Below, piece by piece: positions 27,049 through 36,671 of a stretch of 64,000 bases of DNA. The notes below the pieces were generated by a model. It saw only the letters and a list, made by a program, of their open reading frames with translations, searched no databases and had not been told where the DNA came from. Numbering within the stretch: the first letter of the stretch is position 1; each line of letters opens with the position of its first letter. Source of the DNA: Legionella cardiaca (lineage in GTDB: Bacteria; Pseudomonadota; Gammaproteobacteria; Legionellales; Legionellaceae); assembly GCF_029026145.1 (NCBI RefSeq), contig NZ_CP119078.1:2642501-2706500 (forward strand). Direction: 5' to 3'. A program made the position numbers and the translations under genes.

Positions 27049-27632
27049 AGGAGTAATTTAATAAAGAACCCAATTAATATTCTAAAAACAAAAAGAAGGA
27101 GAAATAAATAAAAGAATGAAAAACATAGCACCCCAATTAGTACCATCCCGTCTCGGGCAATAAGGCTCAAACTTAATAGAATAATTACAGAGGAAAAGAC
27201 AAAATCAACATAAGGAATTGGCAACATTAAAAAAATGCTAAAAATGAAAATAAAACCAATAATTAACTTTTTTACCCATCCACGAGTCAAAAACAACCAT
27301 CTTTTTTTTAAAACTTTTTCGGCCGTCCTGATGTAAGGTAACGCTTTATTAATTGCCTCACTAATTTTTTTATGTCCTATTTTATGCTGCGATAATTTTT
27401 TAGGAAGCCATATCTTTTTTCTTCCACTTAGTAAATGTGCGGCAACCAACGCTATAGAAACCCCAAAAAATACAGAAAACCCTGGTATAAAAGAAAGAGG
27501 GGTGGCAGGCGGTAAAGCAAATAAAATAATTAAAACAAGGGAATTTTTTTCACTAAATTTATCAATAATATCCTTAAGCACTAAATCTTTTTTAAAGTTA
27601 GCAAGTTTGGTTAATTGGGTAGATATCTTCAT
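27045..27632 (-). CDS. exoD: ExoD family membrane protein
   Basis: A 195-residue protein with the ExoD signature: LFALPPATPLSFIPGFSVFFG near residue 40 and several C-terminal hydrophobic helices. ExoD was named for exopolysaccharide production and alkali tolerance in rhizobia; the biochemical activity is unknown. GAAGGG precedes the ATG. Confidence 0.82.
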   Translation of the reverse strand: MKISTQLTKLANFKKDLVLKDIIDKFSEKNSLVLIILFALPPATPLSFIPGFSVFFGVSIALVAAHLLSGRKKIWLPKKLSQHKIGHKKISEAINKALPYIRTAEKVLKKRWLFLTRGWVKKLIIGFIFIFSIFLMLPIPYVDFVFSSVIILLSLSLIARDGMVLIGVLCFSFFYLFLLLFVFRILIGFFIKLLL

Positions 27633-27743
27633 AAAACCCTTCGGCGTTTCATTTTTTACTTAAGCAGTAAAAAACTATGGGTATGGAATAATATTAATTT
27701 AGCACACTGGCTCGCCGATAATAATTTACATGACTAATGAGGC

Positions 27744-27768
27744 AGAGGTTAAGCGAAACTTAACCTCT
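27744..27768. terminator. Perfect 10-bp hairpin after the 160-residue gene
   Basis: AGAGGTTAAG and CTTAACCTCT flank a CGAAA loop, 17 bp beyond the stop codon of the minus-strand gene that ends at 27786. There is no T run on the minus side, so it may be a transcript-stabilising hairpin rather than an intrinsic terminator. Confidence 0.5.
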
Positions 27769-27785
27769 AAATAAAAACAAAAACT

Positions 27786-28268
27786 TTAGTCGCAATAAAA
27801 TTGTCTATATTCGTAGAGTTCTGTAGCTGAAAGAAGTGGGGGCGGTTCCGGTTGGTAATCTAACTCACTATTCCAGAAAGGCTTAGGTAGAGGTGACGAT
27901 GGCAGAGCAATAACAGGAGTCATCGCTGCTTGTTGACTAAGTGATTGTCTTCTCAATGTCAGCGCTTCATTGACTTTCTTTTCAGCTAATTCTAAATAGT
28001 CCCTTATTGTCTTACAGCAGTTTTGTTTTTTTTCCTGTAACGCCTTGGTTAATGAGCTATTAGGAAACTTTTCCGATATTTTTTTTAGAAGTAGAGCATG
28101 TTCGGTGACACAGTTATCCCATTGCCATTTAATATAATGCTGATGCCATCGATTATCGGGATCGAACGTAGGTATTTCATTCAATAGTTTATTGACACGT
28201 TGAATAATCTCGCTGAACTGCGGAAAAATAATATTAGCGTCTTCTTGTGTAAAAATTATATCTTTCAT
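27786..28268 (-). CDS. Unrecognised 160-residue protein
   Basis: A soluble, helical protein with two Trp/His-rich motifs (NRWHQHYIKWQWDNC) and a Pro-rich C-terminal segment (PSSPLPKPFW ... PEPPPLLS) ending in ELYEYRQFYCD. No family recognised. The ribosome-binding site is weak. A Pro-rich tail is uncommon in housekeeping proteins and could be a host-facing linker, but this is speculation. Confidence 0.6.
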   Translation of the reverse strand: MKDIIFTQEDANIIFPQFSEIIQRVNKLLNEIPTFDPDNRWHQHYIKWQWDNCVTEHALLLKKISEKFPNSSLTKALQEKKQNCCKTIRDYLELAEKKVNEALTLRRQSLSQQAAMTPVIALPSSPLPKPFWNSELDYQPEPPPLLSATELYEYRQFYCD

Positions 28269-28555
28269 GATTTAATTAGTATTAAAAATTATACATATTA
28301 ACAAAAACATAATCTTTATGAAATTTAAATTTCTTTCTTGTTAACAAACAAACCAGGGATAATGGAGTAGTAATTACATTGAAATATTACGCACTTGGGC
28401 AGATTGGTGACATTAATAGGCATAACTCGTTAGAGGATATGATTAATTTTTCATTTCTATCCATTATTTGAAAAAAGTAGCAATTTTATAGAAATTTAGA
28501 AATAATGAGTTTTATTTAAGCAAAGTCACCACATATTTATCTAGCCGGGGAGTTT

Positions 28556-29386
28556 ATGAATCTATCTGCCTTATATTTACTTCATCTTTATGATTATCAA
28601 AAAACAACTGCTGGTAACCTTGACCCCTTATCAAACCTAAAAAAGGACTTCAATCCACTGATTTTATCCACCTGTATGCGGCATTTATATTTATTCTCCG
28701 AAGAGCAAGTAGGAGAAAAAAGGGACAATTTAGAAAATTTTCTGAGGGAAATGCAAACCCCAAAGCTCCATCAAAAAATGTCCAAGATAGAGTTACTTCA
28801 AGGTACGCAAGCTTATGAAAAGCTTCTTTTCTGGGTAATTGGAGGTTTAAATCCTAAAAAGCCCTTTAACGATGAGCGCATTCTTGGTGATTTGAGAAAA
28901 ACCTATCAAAGTTATGAAAACACAAGCTCTCCTAAGAGAAAGGTTGCATGGGAGGCAAATAAACCCGTCATTCTTGCCTTACTGGCAGATGGAAAAAATT
29001 TGCTTGCCCTTACCAAAGAGTTAGCAAAAAATGACAATCAGAAAGAATTGTTAGAAATTGCTTGTAAGAATTGCACATGGGCACGCGAAAATGGCTTTCT
29101 GCCATTTCTATCTACAGTCAATTATGCCGTTTTTGTTGACCAAGGGGAGATGATCGCTCATTTTCAAGAGCTACTACAAGTAAAGGAAAGGAAAACCTTG
29201 ACCGAGTTACGTAAACATTCAGCAAATCAGGTACCACTCAGTTTTCTTTTTTCTGAAGATCCTGCCAAATTCGCTCTACAGAATAATCTTGACGAGATTG
29301 TGAAATTAAAGAAACTGTTAAACAAAATAACGTCTGAGTATGAACTTTTACTAGCGGGAAGAAGCATTACCCCTATTTTTGTTTAG
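28556..29386 (+). CDS. Stand-alone protein resembling the N-terminal domain of glutamyl-tRNA reductase
   Basis: A 276-residue protein with GGGGAG before the ATG. The first 120 residues follow the HemA catalytic domain: MNLSALYLLH (E. coli MTLLALGINH), LILSTCMRHLYLFSEEQ with Cys40 at the position of the catalytic Cys (E. coli VLSTCNRTELYLSVEEQ), and later GGLNP...ERILGDLRKTY against GLDS...PQILGQVKKAF. The conserved catalytic His before GLD is missing, one residue is deleted in the STCNRTE motif, and no NADPH-binding GxGxxG domain follows; the remaining 150 residues are helical and unrecognised. It is unlikely to reduce glutamyl-tRNA. It lies in a short same-strand group with an SDR and a TIGR02444 gene. 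Confidence 0.72.
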   Translation: MNLSALYLLHLYDYQKTTAGNLDPLSNLKKDFNPLILSTCMRHLYLFSEEQVGEKRDNLENFLREMQTPKLHQKMSKIELLQGTQAYEKLLFWVIGGLNPKKPFNDERILGDLRKTYQSYENTSSPKRKVAWEANKPVILALLADGKNLLALTKELAKNDNQKELLEIACKNCTWARENGFLPFLSTVNYAVFVDQGEMIAHFQELLQVKERKTLTELRKHSANQVPLSFLFSEDPAKFALQNNLDEIVKLKKLLNKITSEYELLLAGRSITPIFV

Positions 29387-29462
29387 AAATAGTTGTATCA
29401 TAAATAGTTAAGCGCAAGCAAACGCTCTTAATCATTACAAGGCAACGTATTTTTAGGAATTT

Positions 29463-30251
29463 ATGAATCGGTTAAGCAATAAAGTTATTATTATTACAGG
29501 AGGCGCTTCAGGCATTGGTGAAGCAGCTTGTTATTTGCTTTCTAAAGAAGGAGCAAGGATTGCATTATTTGATATTAATCAAGAGAAGGGAGAGGCCATC
29601 GTTGCTACCATTAATGCCCAAGGAGGACACGCTGCCTTTTGGTTGGTAAATGCCAGTCATGAAGGTGAAGTGCATTTAGCTATTGAGCAAGTTATTGCCA
29701 AATGGGGACAAATTCACGTACTTGTAAATAATGTTGGTATCATAGGTGATAACAAGCCAACCCATGAACTTAGTGAGCAAGAATGGGATAAGGTCATGAA
29801 TATTAACGTAAAAAGCGTTTTATTTTGTACTAAATATATTATTCCTCATTTTAAAAAGATGGGGGCTGGCAATATTATCAATATCTCCTCTGTTCATGGT
29901 TTACTGGGTACACCTGATTACCCAGCAAATCATGCCTCAAAAGCAGCCGTACGTTTAATGACCAAAACAGATGCCATGCTTTATGCTAAAGATAACATTC
30001 GTGTTAATTCAATTCATCCAGGCTACATTTGGACACCTTTACTTGAAAACGTCGCGCAAAACTCAGCTTTAGGATATGAAGCGTTTCGTGCTCAACACGA
30101 TAAAATCCAACCACTTGGCTACATGGGACAACCTGATGATATTGCCTATGCTATCCTTTATCTTGCTTCAGATGAATCACGCTTTATGACAGCCAGCGAA
30201 CTTGTTATTGATGGTGGTTTATCCGGTGGACAATTAATCAATAGCATCTAA
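29463..30251 (+). CDS. Classical-type SDR with catalytic Tyr replaced by Asn
   Basis: A 262-residue short-chain dehydrogenase: TGGASGIGEA cofactor loop, LFDIN after the second strand (favours NAD), NNVG, INISSVHG with catalytic Ser143, and the C-terminal ASELVIDGGLSGG. The active-site motif that should read YxxxK is NHASK: Asn156 replaces Tyr while Lys160 stays. The flanking residues (PDYPANHASKAAVRLMTKTD) otherwise match close relatives having PAYHASK. Reduced or altered activity is expected. It follows the HemA-like gene after 76 bp. Confidence 0.88.
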   Translation: MNRLSNKVIIITGGASGIGEAACYLLSKEGARIALFDINQEKGEAIVATINAQGGHAAFWLVNASHEGEVHLAIEQVIAKWGQIHVLVNNVGIIGDNKPTHELSEQEWDKVMNINVKSVLFCTKYIIPHFKKMGAGNIINISSVHGLLGTPDYPANHASKAAVRLMTKTDAMLYAKDNIRVNSIHPGYIWTPLLENVAQNSALGYEAFRAQHDKIQPLGYMGQPDDIAYAILYLASDESRFMTASELVIDGGLSGGQLINSI

Positions 30252-30293
30252 GAGGATAGTGGTAACCATCTCATTTAATAACAGCCTTGCATC

Positions 30294-30830
30294 ATGAAAG
30301 AAAATTATTTACCACATGAAACAACAGCCGATCCATTGGACAATCCTTTATGGCAATTTTCACTAACAGTCTATCAACATCAAGAAATAAAAGAGCAATG
30401 TTTAAGTTTACAAAACACCACTGGGGTGAATGTTAATTTATTGCTTTTTTGTTGTTGGCTTTCTTATGGTGTAGAGCTAATCTCCCATTTCGAATTTATC
30501 AAGGCTTGTGACACAATTAAAGACTGGAATTCCCAGGTCACTAAAACACTTCGCCAGGCTCGTCAATCCGCAAAACAATGGCAAGAATCATCCTCTTGGG
30601 TTAAGAATTTTTATCAACAAATATTGACCCAGGAAATTAATTCTGAAGCTTATCAACAATACAGGCTTTATTCTTATTTTGCGCAAAAACAGACCAGCTC
30701 TCCTAAAAAAGATGAAATATTATCTTTGAAATATTTGTATTGGCTTTTTGATGAAATGAAGCTCACCGTCGATGAACATCTTGATAAACAGCTTAAAAAG
30801 TTCATTGTCACAATACTGCAAGTCGTTTAA
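30294..30830 (+). CDS. TIGR02444 family protein
   Basis: A 178-residue protein with the family pattern: NPLWQFSLTVYQHQEIKEQC then LSLQNTTGVNVNLLLFCCWL. The family is widespread in proteobacteria and has no known function. It is soluble and helical. 42 bp separate it from the SDR gene, so it may share a transcript. Confidence 0.8.
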   Translation: MKENYLPHETTADPLDNPLWQFSLTVYQHQEIKEQCLSLQNTTGVNVNLLLFCCWLSYGVELISHFEFIKACDTIKDWNSQVTKTLRQARQSAKQWQESSSWVKNFYQQILTQEINSEAYQQYRLYSYFAQKQTSSPKKDEILSLKYLYWLFDEMKLTVDEHLDKQLKKFIVTILQVV

Positions 30831-30871
30831 TTTTCACCAAAGCAGCCTTTTATCCTGCTATCTGTCATGCT

Positions 30872-30919
30872 CGAAGTAACGTGGGTGCAGGTCCCTGGGA
30901 CCAAGCCAGGTTCACTTCG
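30872..30919. repeat. Imperfect inverted repeat with inner palindrome
   Basis: CGAAGTAACGTGG pairs imperfectly with CCAGGTTCACTTCG, around a central perfect palindrome GGTCCCTGGGACC (30890-30902). It is clearly richer in G and C than its surroundings. It lies between the TIGR02444 gene and the art operon promoter and could act as a hairpin or be a decayed dispersed repeat. Confidence 0.5.
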
Positions 30920-31011
30920 TCTACTCAGGCTATGCTAATCTACATGTCTGCGGAGTATGAAGAGTCCAAATGAATATAAAATTATTTTTTTGAAATTAAA
31001 TCCATTCATGG

Positions 31012-31041
31012 TTGACATTAATTATGCAAATTTAATATATT
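31012..31041 (+). promoter_or_regulatory. Sigma-70 type promoter of the arginine transport/argGH operon
   Basis: TTGACA (31012-31017), an 18-bp spacer and TATATT (31036-31041). Transcription would start about 25-30 bp before the ATG at 31073. AT-rich half-sites such as TGAAT and ATGCAT with flanking A/T runs occur around it and may bind ArgR, which controls arginine genes in many gammaproteobacteria; that part is inference. Confidence 0.65.
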
Positions 31042-31072
31042 CTAAAAATGCATAAATTTTGGATACAAAACC

Positions 31073-31810
31073 ATGAACAGACTCATGCTCACACTTTTTT
31101 TCATTTTGTTACTTGCGATAGGTGGCTGCAGTCAAGAAAAAAAGAACAATGAAATTCATTTTGCTACCGCCGGGGAATATCCACCTTTTGAATATCAAGA
31201 ACAGGGTAAACTTAAAGGTTTTGATATTGATTTAGCCAATTTAATTGCTCAGCATTTAGGAAAGAAAGCGGTATTCCATAATATGCAATTCAGTACTATT
31301 TTACCTGCGTTAACCACAGGGCAAGTCGATGCAGCAATCTCAACTATTACGATTACTGAGGAACGCCAACGAAATTTTGATTTCACCACTCCCTATTACT
31401 TTGAAACTATGGCCGCGGTATTTCCCAAAAATACGCCTATAACGACAACGACCGGCTTGCGAGGAAAAAAAATAGCCTGTCAATTGGGGAGCACTATGGA
31501 AATCTGGTTAAAAAATAATTACCCTGAATTAGCAATCATCACTGCCATGGATAATAATAATCAAGCCATAGAAGCCTTAAAAGCCGGTCATGTTGAGGTT
31601 GTATTAATGGACGGACCTCAAGGTGCGATTTTCAGCGAAAAAAATCCTACTCTTGACTATGCCATTATCACCAAATCGAAAGATGGTTACGGCATTGCCT
31701 TTAAAAAACACTCCCCTGATATAGCTAAAATTAATCGCGCACTGAATTCGCTCAAAGCGAATGGCGAAATTGAACGACTTAAAAAGAAATGGTTAATAGG
31801 TGCAAAATGA
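31073..31810 (+). CDS. Amino-acid ABC transporter substrate-binding lipoprotein, arginine type
   Basis: A 245-residue solute-binding protein with lipobox IGGC. The family pattern is clear: ATAGEYPPFEY, LKGFDIDLANLIA, QVDAAISTITITEERQRNFD and LMDGPQGAIF. Its location directly before a permease, an ATPase and argG-argH suggests arginine (or ornithine/citrulline) as ligand. It overlaps the permease gene by 4 bp (ATGA). Confidence 0.92.
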   Translation: MNRLMLTLFFILLLAIGGCSQEKKNNEIHFATAGEYPPFEYQEQGKLKGFDIDLANLIAQHLGKKAVFHNMQFSTILPALTTGQVDAAISTITITEERQRNFDFTTPYYFETMAAVFPKNTPITTTTGLRGKKIACQLGSTMEIWLKNNYPELAIITAMDNNNQAIEALKAGHVEVVLMDGPQGAIFSEKNPTLDYAIITKSKDGYGIAFKKHSPDIAKINRALNSLKANGEIERLKKKWLIGAK

Positions 31811-32448
31811 CAGAGTTATCAAAAATGCTTTTATTTATTGCTCAGGGTATTGTTCTTACTCTGGAACTCTTAGCCGGTGGCTTATTCATCGGCCTATTGC
31901 TAGGGATGGTCCTCGCCATTTTACGTCATAAAAAGATGGCTAAAATAATTATTAACCGCTTCATTTCTGTTATGCGCGGTACCCCTTTAATTTTGCAACT
32001 TAGCTTTATTTATTTTGCCGTTCCAGCACTACTTGGTTTAAGAGCAAATATTTTAGTTGCAGGAATCTTTACCTTTGGACTTAATAGTTCTGCTTATATT
32101 GCTGAGATTTTAAGGGCAGGTATTGAAAGTATACCTAAAGGACAATTTGAAGCCGCAAAAACACTACAAATTCCTGATTTTTATCTATGGAAAGATATTA
32201 TACTGCCACAGGTTTTCAAAAATATTTTGCCTGCATTGACTAATGAAATGATAGCACTTCTTAAAGAAACTGCTTTAATATCAACCATTGGCGGCATGGA
32301 TTTAATGCGTAAGGCGCAATCGGTTGCTGCCGAGCAATTTACCTATTTCTTACCACTTTGCATTGCAGGCTGTTATTACTATGGTCTTGTTTTATTAATT
32401 GAATACTTAGGTAAAAAATTTGAAGGAGGTCATTATGCTGCAAATTAA
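31807..32448 (+). CDS. Amino-acid ABC transporter permease
   Basis: A 213-residue HisM/ArtQ-type inner-membrane permease with about five hydrophobic helices. The EAA loop region EAAKTLQIPDFYLWKDIILP and the MRGTPLILQL motif are typical. The start at 31807 gives a 4-bp ATGA overlap with the binding-protein gene. Single permease, so probably a homodimer. Confidence 0.93.
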   Translation: MTELSKMLLFIAQGIVLTLELLAGGLFIGLLLGMVLAILRHKKMAKIIINRFISVMRGTPLILQLSFIYFAVPALLGLRANILVAGIFTFGLNSSAYIAEILRAGIESIPKGQFEAAKTLQIPDFYLWKDIILPQVFKNILPALTNEMIALLKETALISTIGGMDLMRKAQSVAAEQFTYFLPLCIAGCYYYGLVLLIEYLGKKFEGGHYAAN

Positions 32449-33100
32449 TAATGCCTGCAAAACGTTTGGCCCATTGCAAGTATTAACCAATATTAATTTA
32501 ACCATTGAACCCCATCAGATCATTGGTCTTGCTGGACCATCAGGAAGTGGAAAGTCAACCCTGCTAAGGTGCATTCAAAAATTAGATAGTTTGAATTCCG
32601 GTGGAATTAAATTTAAGGGAACAAGTGGGTTTATGTTCCAGGATTTTCAATTATTTCCTCACCTGACAGTATTAGAAAATCTTGTCTATGCCCCTCGATT
32701 AAAAAATAAAACAGCGAATCATGAGTTGAAGGCAAAACACTTATTAAGAACATTAGGCCTACACGAGAAAGAAGAGTCTTATCCGCATCAATTATCAGGA
32801 GGACAAAAACAACGAGTTGCCTTGGCGCGTACCTTAATGATGAATCCTTCTCTTTTGCTTTGCGATGAACCGACTTCCGGTTTAGATCTCGCCTCCATTG
32901 ATGAAGTAATTGCCTTATTAAATTCAGTTAAAGCTCTAGGTGTAACTATGGTTATCGCCTCGCATGATTTGAATTTCCTTACAAAATTGGCGGATCGCTT
33001 GCTTATTCTCAAGCGTGGACAATTAGTTGCTGATGTCAAACCGCAAAATTTAATTCATCCAATTCAAGAGTTGAAAAATTATTATCAGGAGACTTTTTAA
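32435..33100 (+). CDS. Amino-acid ABC transporter ATP-binding protein
   Basis: A 221-residue ATPase of the polar amino-acid uptake family: Walker [11 protein letters not shown] loop [11 protein letters not shown], signature LSGGQKQRV, Walker [12 protein letters not shown] loop SHDLNF. The start MLQINN is preceded by GGAGG. It overlaps the permease gene by 14 bp, and its stop shares one base with the argG start (TAATG), so transport and arginine synthesis are translated together. Confidence 0.95.
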   Translation: MLQINNACKTFGPLQVLTNINLTIEPHQIIGLAGPSGSGKSTLLRCIQKLDSLNSGGIKFKGTSGFMFQDFQLFPHLTVLENLVYAPRLKNKTANHELKAKHLLRTLGLHEKEESYPHQLSGGQKQRVALARTLMMNPSLLLCDEPTSGLDLASIDEVIALLNSVKALGVTMVIASHDLNFLTKLADRLLILKRGQLVADVKPQNLIHPIQELKNYYQETF

Positions 33101-34311
33101 TGAGCAAATCTATCACCAAAATAGCTCTAGCCTATTCAGGTGGTCTTGACACCTCAGTCATGATTCCCTGGCTGCGAGAAAATTACCAAGCCGAAATTGT
33201 TGCTGTCATTTGCGATGTAGGACAACAGGAAGACTTAGAAACCATCCAGCAAAAAGCTATTCGTAGCGGTGCAGCAAAAGCTTATGTTATCAATGTGCAG
33301 GAAGAGTTCGCCACCCACTATTTATGGCAATTAGTGAAATCAGGTGCTCTTTATGAAAATCAATATGTCCTGGGAACTATCTCACGCCCCCTTATCGCTC
33401 AAAAATTAGTTGAAATAGCGCTTGCGGAAAAAGCCGAAGCAGTCGCTCATGGCGCGACAGGAAAAGGCAATGATCAAGTACGTTTTGAATATACAATCAA
33501 AGCCTTGGCTCCAGAATTAAAAATTATTGCTCCATGGCGAACCTGGCAAATTAAATCGCGTCAAGAGGCCATTAATTATGCGAAGCAGCATGGCATAGAA
33601 GTTCCTGTCACCCCCAAATCTCCCTACTCAAGGGATCACAATATGTGGTATATCTCACATGAAGGCGGGGCCATTGAGAACCCAGCCAATAAATGTCCAA
33701 CGAATGTTTTATTAATGACAACACCACTTGAGCAAACACCTGATCTCGCTGAGGAAATAAGCATTCATTTTGAAAAAGGGGTTCCCGTAGCAATCAATGA
33801 GACACCTTTAACAGCGATAGAATTGCTAAAGCAACTCAATCAAAAAGCAGGAGCTCATGGAATAGGTGTTTGTGATATCGTTGAAAATCGCCTGGTGGGC
33901 ATGAAAATAAGGGGTATTTATGAGGCGCCAGCTGCAGCCGTACTTTATAAAGCACATCAAATGTTAGAAAGTTTATGTCTTGATCGCCAACTATTGCACC
34001 TTAAGCAATCTATGCAACAGGCTTATGCAAATCTTATTTACGAAGGACGTTGGTTTTCACAAGCGAAAGAAGCGCTTGATGCGTTTATTAATGTTACCCA
34101 AACTTATGTAACAGGGACTGTTACATTAAAATTGTTTAAAGGAAATCTTATTCCTTGTGGCATGCATTCTCCATTTAGTTTACATGATCCAGCATTAGCC
34201 ACCTTTGAAGAGGATAGCGTTTACAATCAACAAGATGCTGAAGGCTTCATTAATCTTTTTTCTTTATCAGCCAAAGTCTATGGCATGGTCCATGGAGAAA
34301 ATTATGAGTAA
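33100..34311 (+). CDS. argG: Argininosuccinate synthase
   Basis: Joins citrulline and aspartate with ATP hydrolysis to AMP. The 403-residue protein has the family's ATP motif [15 protein letters not shown] and [22 protein letters not shown], and [17 protein letters not shown]. Length is standard. Placing argG and argH behind an amino-acid importer suggests that imported citrulline or arginine-related substrate feeds or regulates this pathway. Confidence 0.98.
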   Translation: MSKSITKIALAYSGGLDTSVMIPWLRENYQAEIVAVICDVGQQEDLETIQQKAIRSGAAKAYVINVQEEFATHYLWQLVKSGALYENQYVLGTISRPLIAQKLVEIALAEKAEAVAHGATGKGNDQVRFEYTIKALAPELKIIAPWRTWQIKSRQEAINYAKQHGIEVPVTPKSPYSRDHNMWYISHEGGAIENPANKCPTNVLLMTTPLEQTPDLAEEISIHFEKGVPVAINETPLTAIELLKQLNQKAGAHGIGVCDIVENRLVGMKIRGIYEAPAAAVLYKAHQMLESLCLDRQLLHLKQSMQQAYANLIYEGRWFSQAKEALDAFINVTQTYVTGTVTLKLFKGNLIPCGMHSPFSLHDPALATFEEDSVYNQQDAEGFINLFSLSAKVYGMVHGENYE

Positions 34312-35533
34312 TAAAACATGGGGAGGCCGATTTAAAAAACCACTTGCTCCAGAAGTGATGGCATTCAATGCCTCTTTAGCGTTTGATCATGTCCTTTATC
34401 AATATGATATTAGTGGGAGTCAAGCTCATGCAAAGATGCTTGCGCGCCAAGGATTAATCAGCAGGGAGGAGGAGAAAACGATTCATGATGGCTTGGCAGA
34501 AATTGCTTTCGAACTGCAACAAGGTCAACATTCTTTCGACAATGCAAGTGAAGACATCCACATGTTTATTGAGCAATTGCTCATCGAAAAAATTGGCGAG
34601 ACCGGTAAAAAATTACACACGGGTAGAAGCCGTAATGATCAGGTTGCCCTTGATCTTAGACTTTATGCACGGGATGCTGCTACGCAGACAAATACTTTGC
34701 TGGTAAAACTTACTGCTACGTTACAAGTTCTTGCAGAGAAACATGAGGAGAATAGTCTTCCTGGTTATACTCATTTACAGCAGGCGCAACCTATTCTATT
34801 AAGCTGGTTTTTTAATGCTTATTTATCCATGTTTAAGCGGGATATAAGCCGTATCAGCGATTGGCAGGAACGAATGAATTACTCCCCTCTTGGGGCTGGA
34901 GCGTTGGCTGGTAGCCGTTTGCCTTTGGATAGAAATTGGGTTGCTCAAACCCTGGGTTTTAAAGGAATTATTGAAAATACACTTGATGCCGTCAGCGATA
35001 GGGATTTTGTTATTGAGTTTTGCGGTATCGCTTCAATAATCATGATGCATTTATCACGATTATGTGAAGATCTTATTCTTTGGGCAACGCAAGAATTTAA
35101 TTTTTTGACACTTGATGATGCCTTTGCAACGGGTTCCTCACTTATGCCCAATAAAAAAAATCCAGATGTGCTAGAACTTATTCGCGGCAAAACAGGGCGC
35201 GTATATGGGCACTTAATGAGTATTTTAACCGTTATGAAAGCCTTACCTCTCGCTTACAATAAAGATATGCAAGAGGATAAGGAGGGTTTTTTTGATACGG
35301 TAAATAACCTGCATGCATGCCTTGGCATCATTACTCCTTTTTTGCAAAGTCTTCGTTTTAATACAGAACGTATGCAAGAAAAGGCGAATAGTGGTTACCT
35401 GGATGCAACTTATGTTCTTGAATCCCTGGTACTACAAGGTATCCCTTTTCGAGATGCTCATCATCAAGTGGGCCAGTGGGTACACGAGGCTATTGCTAAA
35501 AATTGTTCGCTTACTGAGATTATTAAAAAATAA
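34304..35533 (+). CDS. argH: Argininosuccinate lyase, short C-terminus
   Basis: Splits argininosuccinate into arginine and fumarate. The start [10 protein letters not shown] at 34304 overlaps argG by 8 bp, with GGAG upstream. Landmarks: [32 protein letters not shown] and the catalytic loop [16 protein letters not shown]. At 409 residues it lacks about 45-60 residues of the usual C-terminus. The stop follows a run of six A (TTAAAAAATAAG); losing one A would continue the frame for about 20 codons (to the TAG near 35590), so a homopolymer frameshift is possible. The active site is unaffected. Confidence 0.95.
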   Translation: MSNKTWGGRFKKPLAPEVMAFNASLAFDHVLYQYDISGSQAHAKMLARQGLISREEEKTIHDGLAEIAFELQQGQHSFDNASEDIHMFIEQLLIEKIGETGKKLHTGRSRNDQVALDLRLYARDAATQTNTLLVKLTATLQVLAEKHEENSLPGYTHLQQAQPILLSWFFNAYLSMFKRDISRISDWQERMNYSPLGAGALAGSRLPLDRNWVAQTLGFKGIIENTLDAVSDRDFVIEFCGIASIIMMHLSRLCEDLILWATQEFNFLTLDDAFATGSSLMPNKKNPDVLELIRGKTGRVYGHLMSILTVMKALPLAYNKDMQEDKEGFFDTVNNLHACLGIITPFLQSLRFNTERMQEKANSGYLDATYVLESLVLQGIPFRDAHHQVGQWVHEAIAKNCSLTEIIKK

Positions 35534-35634
35534 GGCAAGCTTTGAATATTCAACTCACTCTGCGTTACCAAGGCGAGGAAACTTGCTCTAGATTATCGGC
35601 GCCAAGTAAGTTACTTTAAGTCATTGATGGCAAT

Positions 35635-36624
35635 ATGAGGCTGGGGATGATAACCGCTTACTTGGATCATGCGACTTTACAAGCTCATGTAATTACAGAA
35701 GCTAATCTTTCTTTGGTAGAGCAGGCAATTTGGATAGATTTACTTTGTCCTACAGAGGATGAAGAAAAAATGCTCGAGCATAAGTTAGGATTAAATATTC
35801 CTACACGCGAAGAAATGCTTGAAATCGAACTCTCCAGCCGCCTTTATAAAAAGAAAGGCGCCCTTTTTATGACAGCGAATATGATAGCGCAATCTGACTC
35901 ACCTGATCCTAAACACGAGGCAGTCAGTTTTGTGCTTACTAAAGAAAAACTAATTACTATTCGCTATATTGAACCCTCAGCATTTAAATTATTTATTAAG
36001 CAACTACATCAATTTGATTTTGAGCAAGGTAATCCTGCCGTTTTACTCATCTCCTTGTTGGAAGCAACGGTGGATAGACTCGCTGATATTCTTGAAACAG
36101 TTGCCCATAATCTTGAAAAATTATCAAAAATTATTTTTCACTCGGAGCAAAATTCACCAACAGGGGAAAAACCAAATTACCAACAACTTATTCAAAATGT
36201 AGGGATTCATGCGGATTTGAATACCAATACGCGAGAATGCCTCGTGACCTTCAGTCGTTTAATTACTTTTTTTGGTCAATCAGCTGGTTCGCAACTTGAC
36301 GCAGATGACCAGGCAAGACTAGCTACACAAAGTAAAGATATTAATTCTTTAAGTGATCATGCAAGTTTTATCTCCAGTAAAGTCAATTTTCTTCTCGATG
36401 CAACCTTAGGAATGATTAATATTGAACAAAATGCCATTATTAAAATCTTTTCTGTTGCTGCAGTTATTTTTCTGCCACCTACTTTAATTGCAAGCATCTA
36501 TGGGATGAATTTTAAATGGATGCCTGAACTGGATTATAAATGGGGATACTGGATAGTAATTTTTGCGATGCTGTTATCGGCCTTATTACCTTATAAATTT
36601 TTTAAATATAAGAAATGGTTATAA
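35635..36624 (+). CDS. corA: CorA family divalent metal transporter
   Basis: A 329-residue magnesium/cobalt channel. The cytoplasmic domain is followed by two C-terminal membrane helices with the signature YGMNF between them (IASIYGMNFKWMPELDYKWG). An alternative start at the ATG at 35647 has a good GAGG/GGGG context and is about equally likely. The gene begins about 100 bp after argH. Confidence 0.93.
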   Translation: MRLGMITAYLDHATLQAHVITEANLSLVEQAIWIDLLCPTEDEEKMLEHKLGLNIPTREEMLEIELSSRLYKKKGALFMTANMIAQSDSPDPKHEAVSFVLTKEKLITIRYIEPSAFKLFIKQLHQFDFEQGNPAVLLISLLEATVDRLADILETVAHNLEKLSKIIFHSEQNSPTGEKPNYQQLIQNVGIHADLNTNTRECLVTFSRLITFFGQSAGSQLDADDQARLATQSKDINSLSDHASFISSKVNFLLDATLGMINIEQNAIIKIFSVAAVIFLPPTLIASIYGMNFKWMPELDYKWGYWIVIFAMLLSALLPYKFFKYKKWL

Positions 36625-36671
36625 GTAGCATTTTTCGCTGTGGCAACACCCGTGTCGCCTAATCAAAGAAG

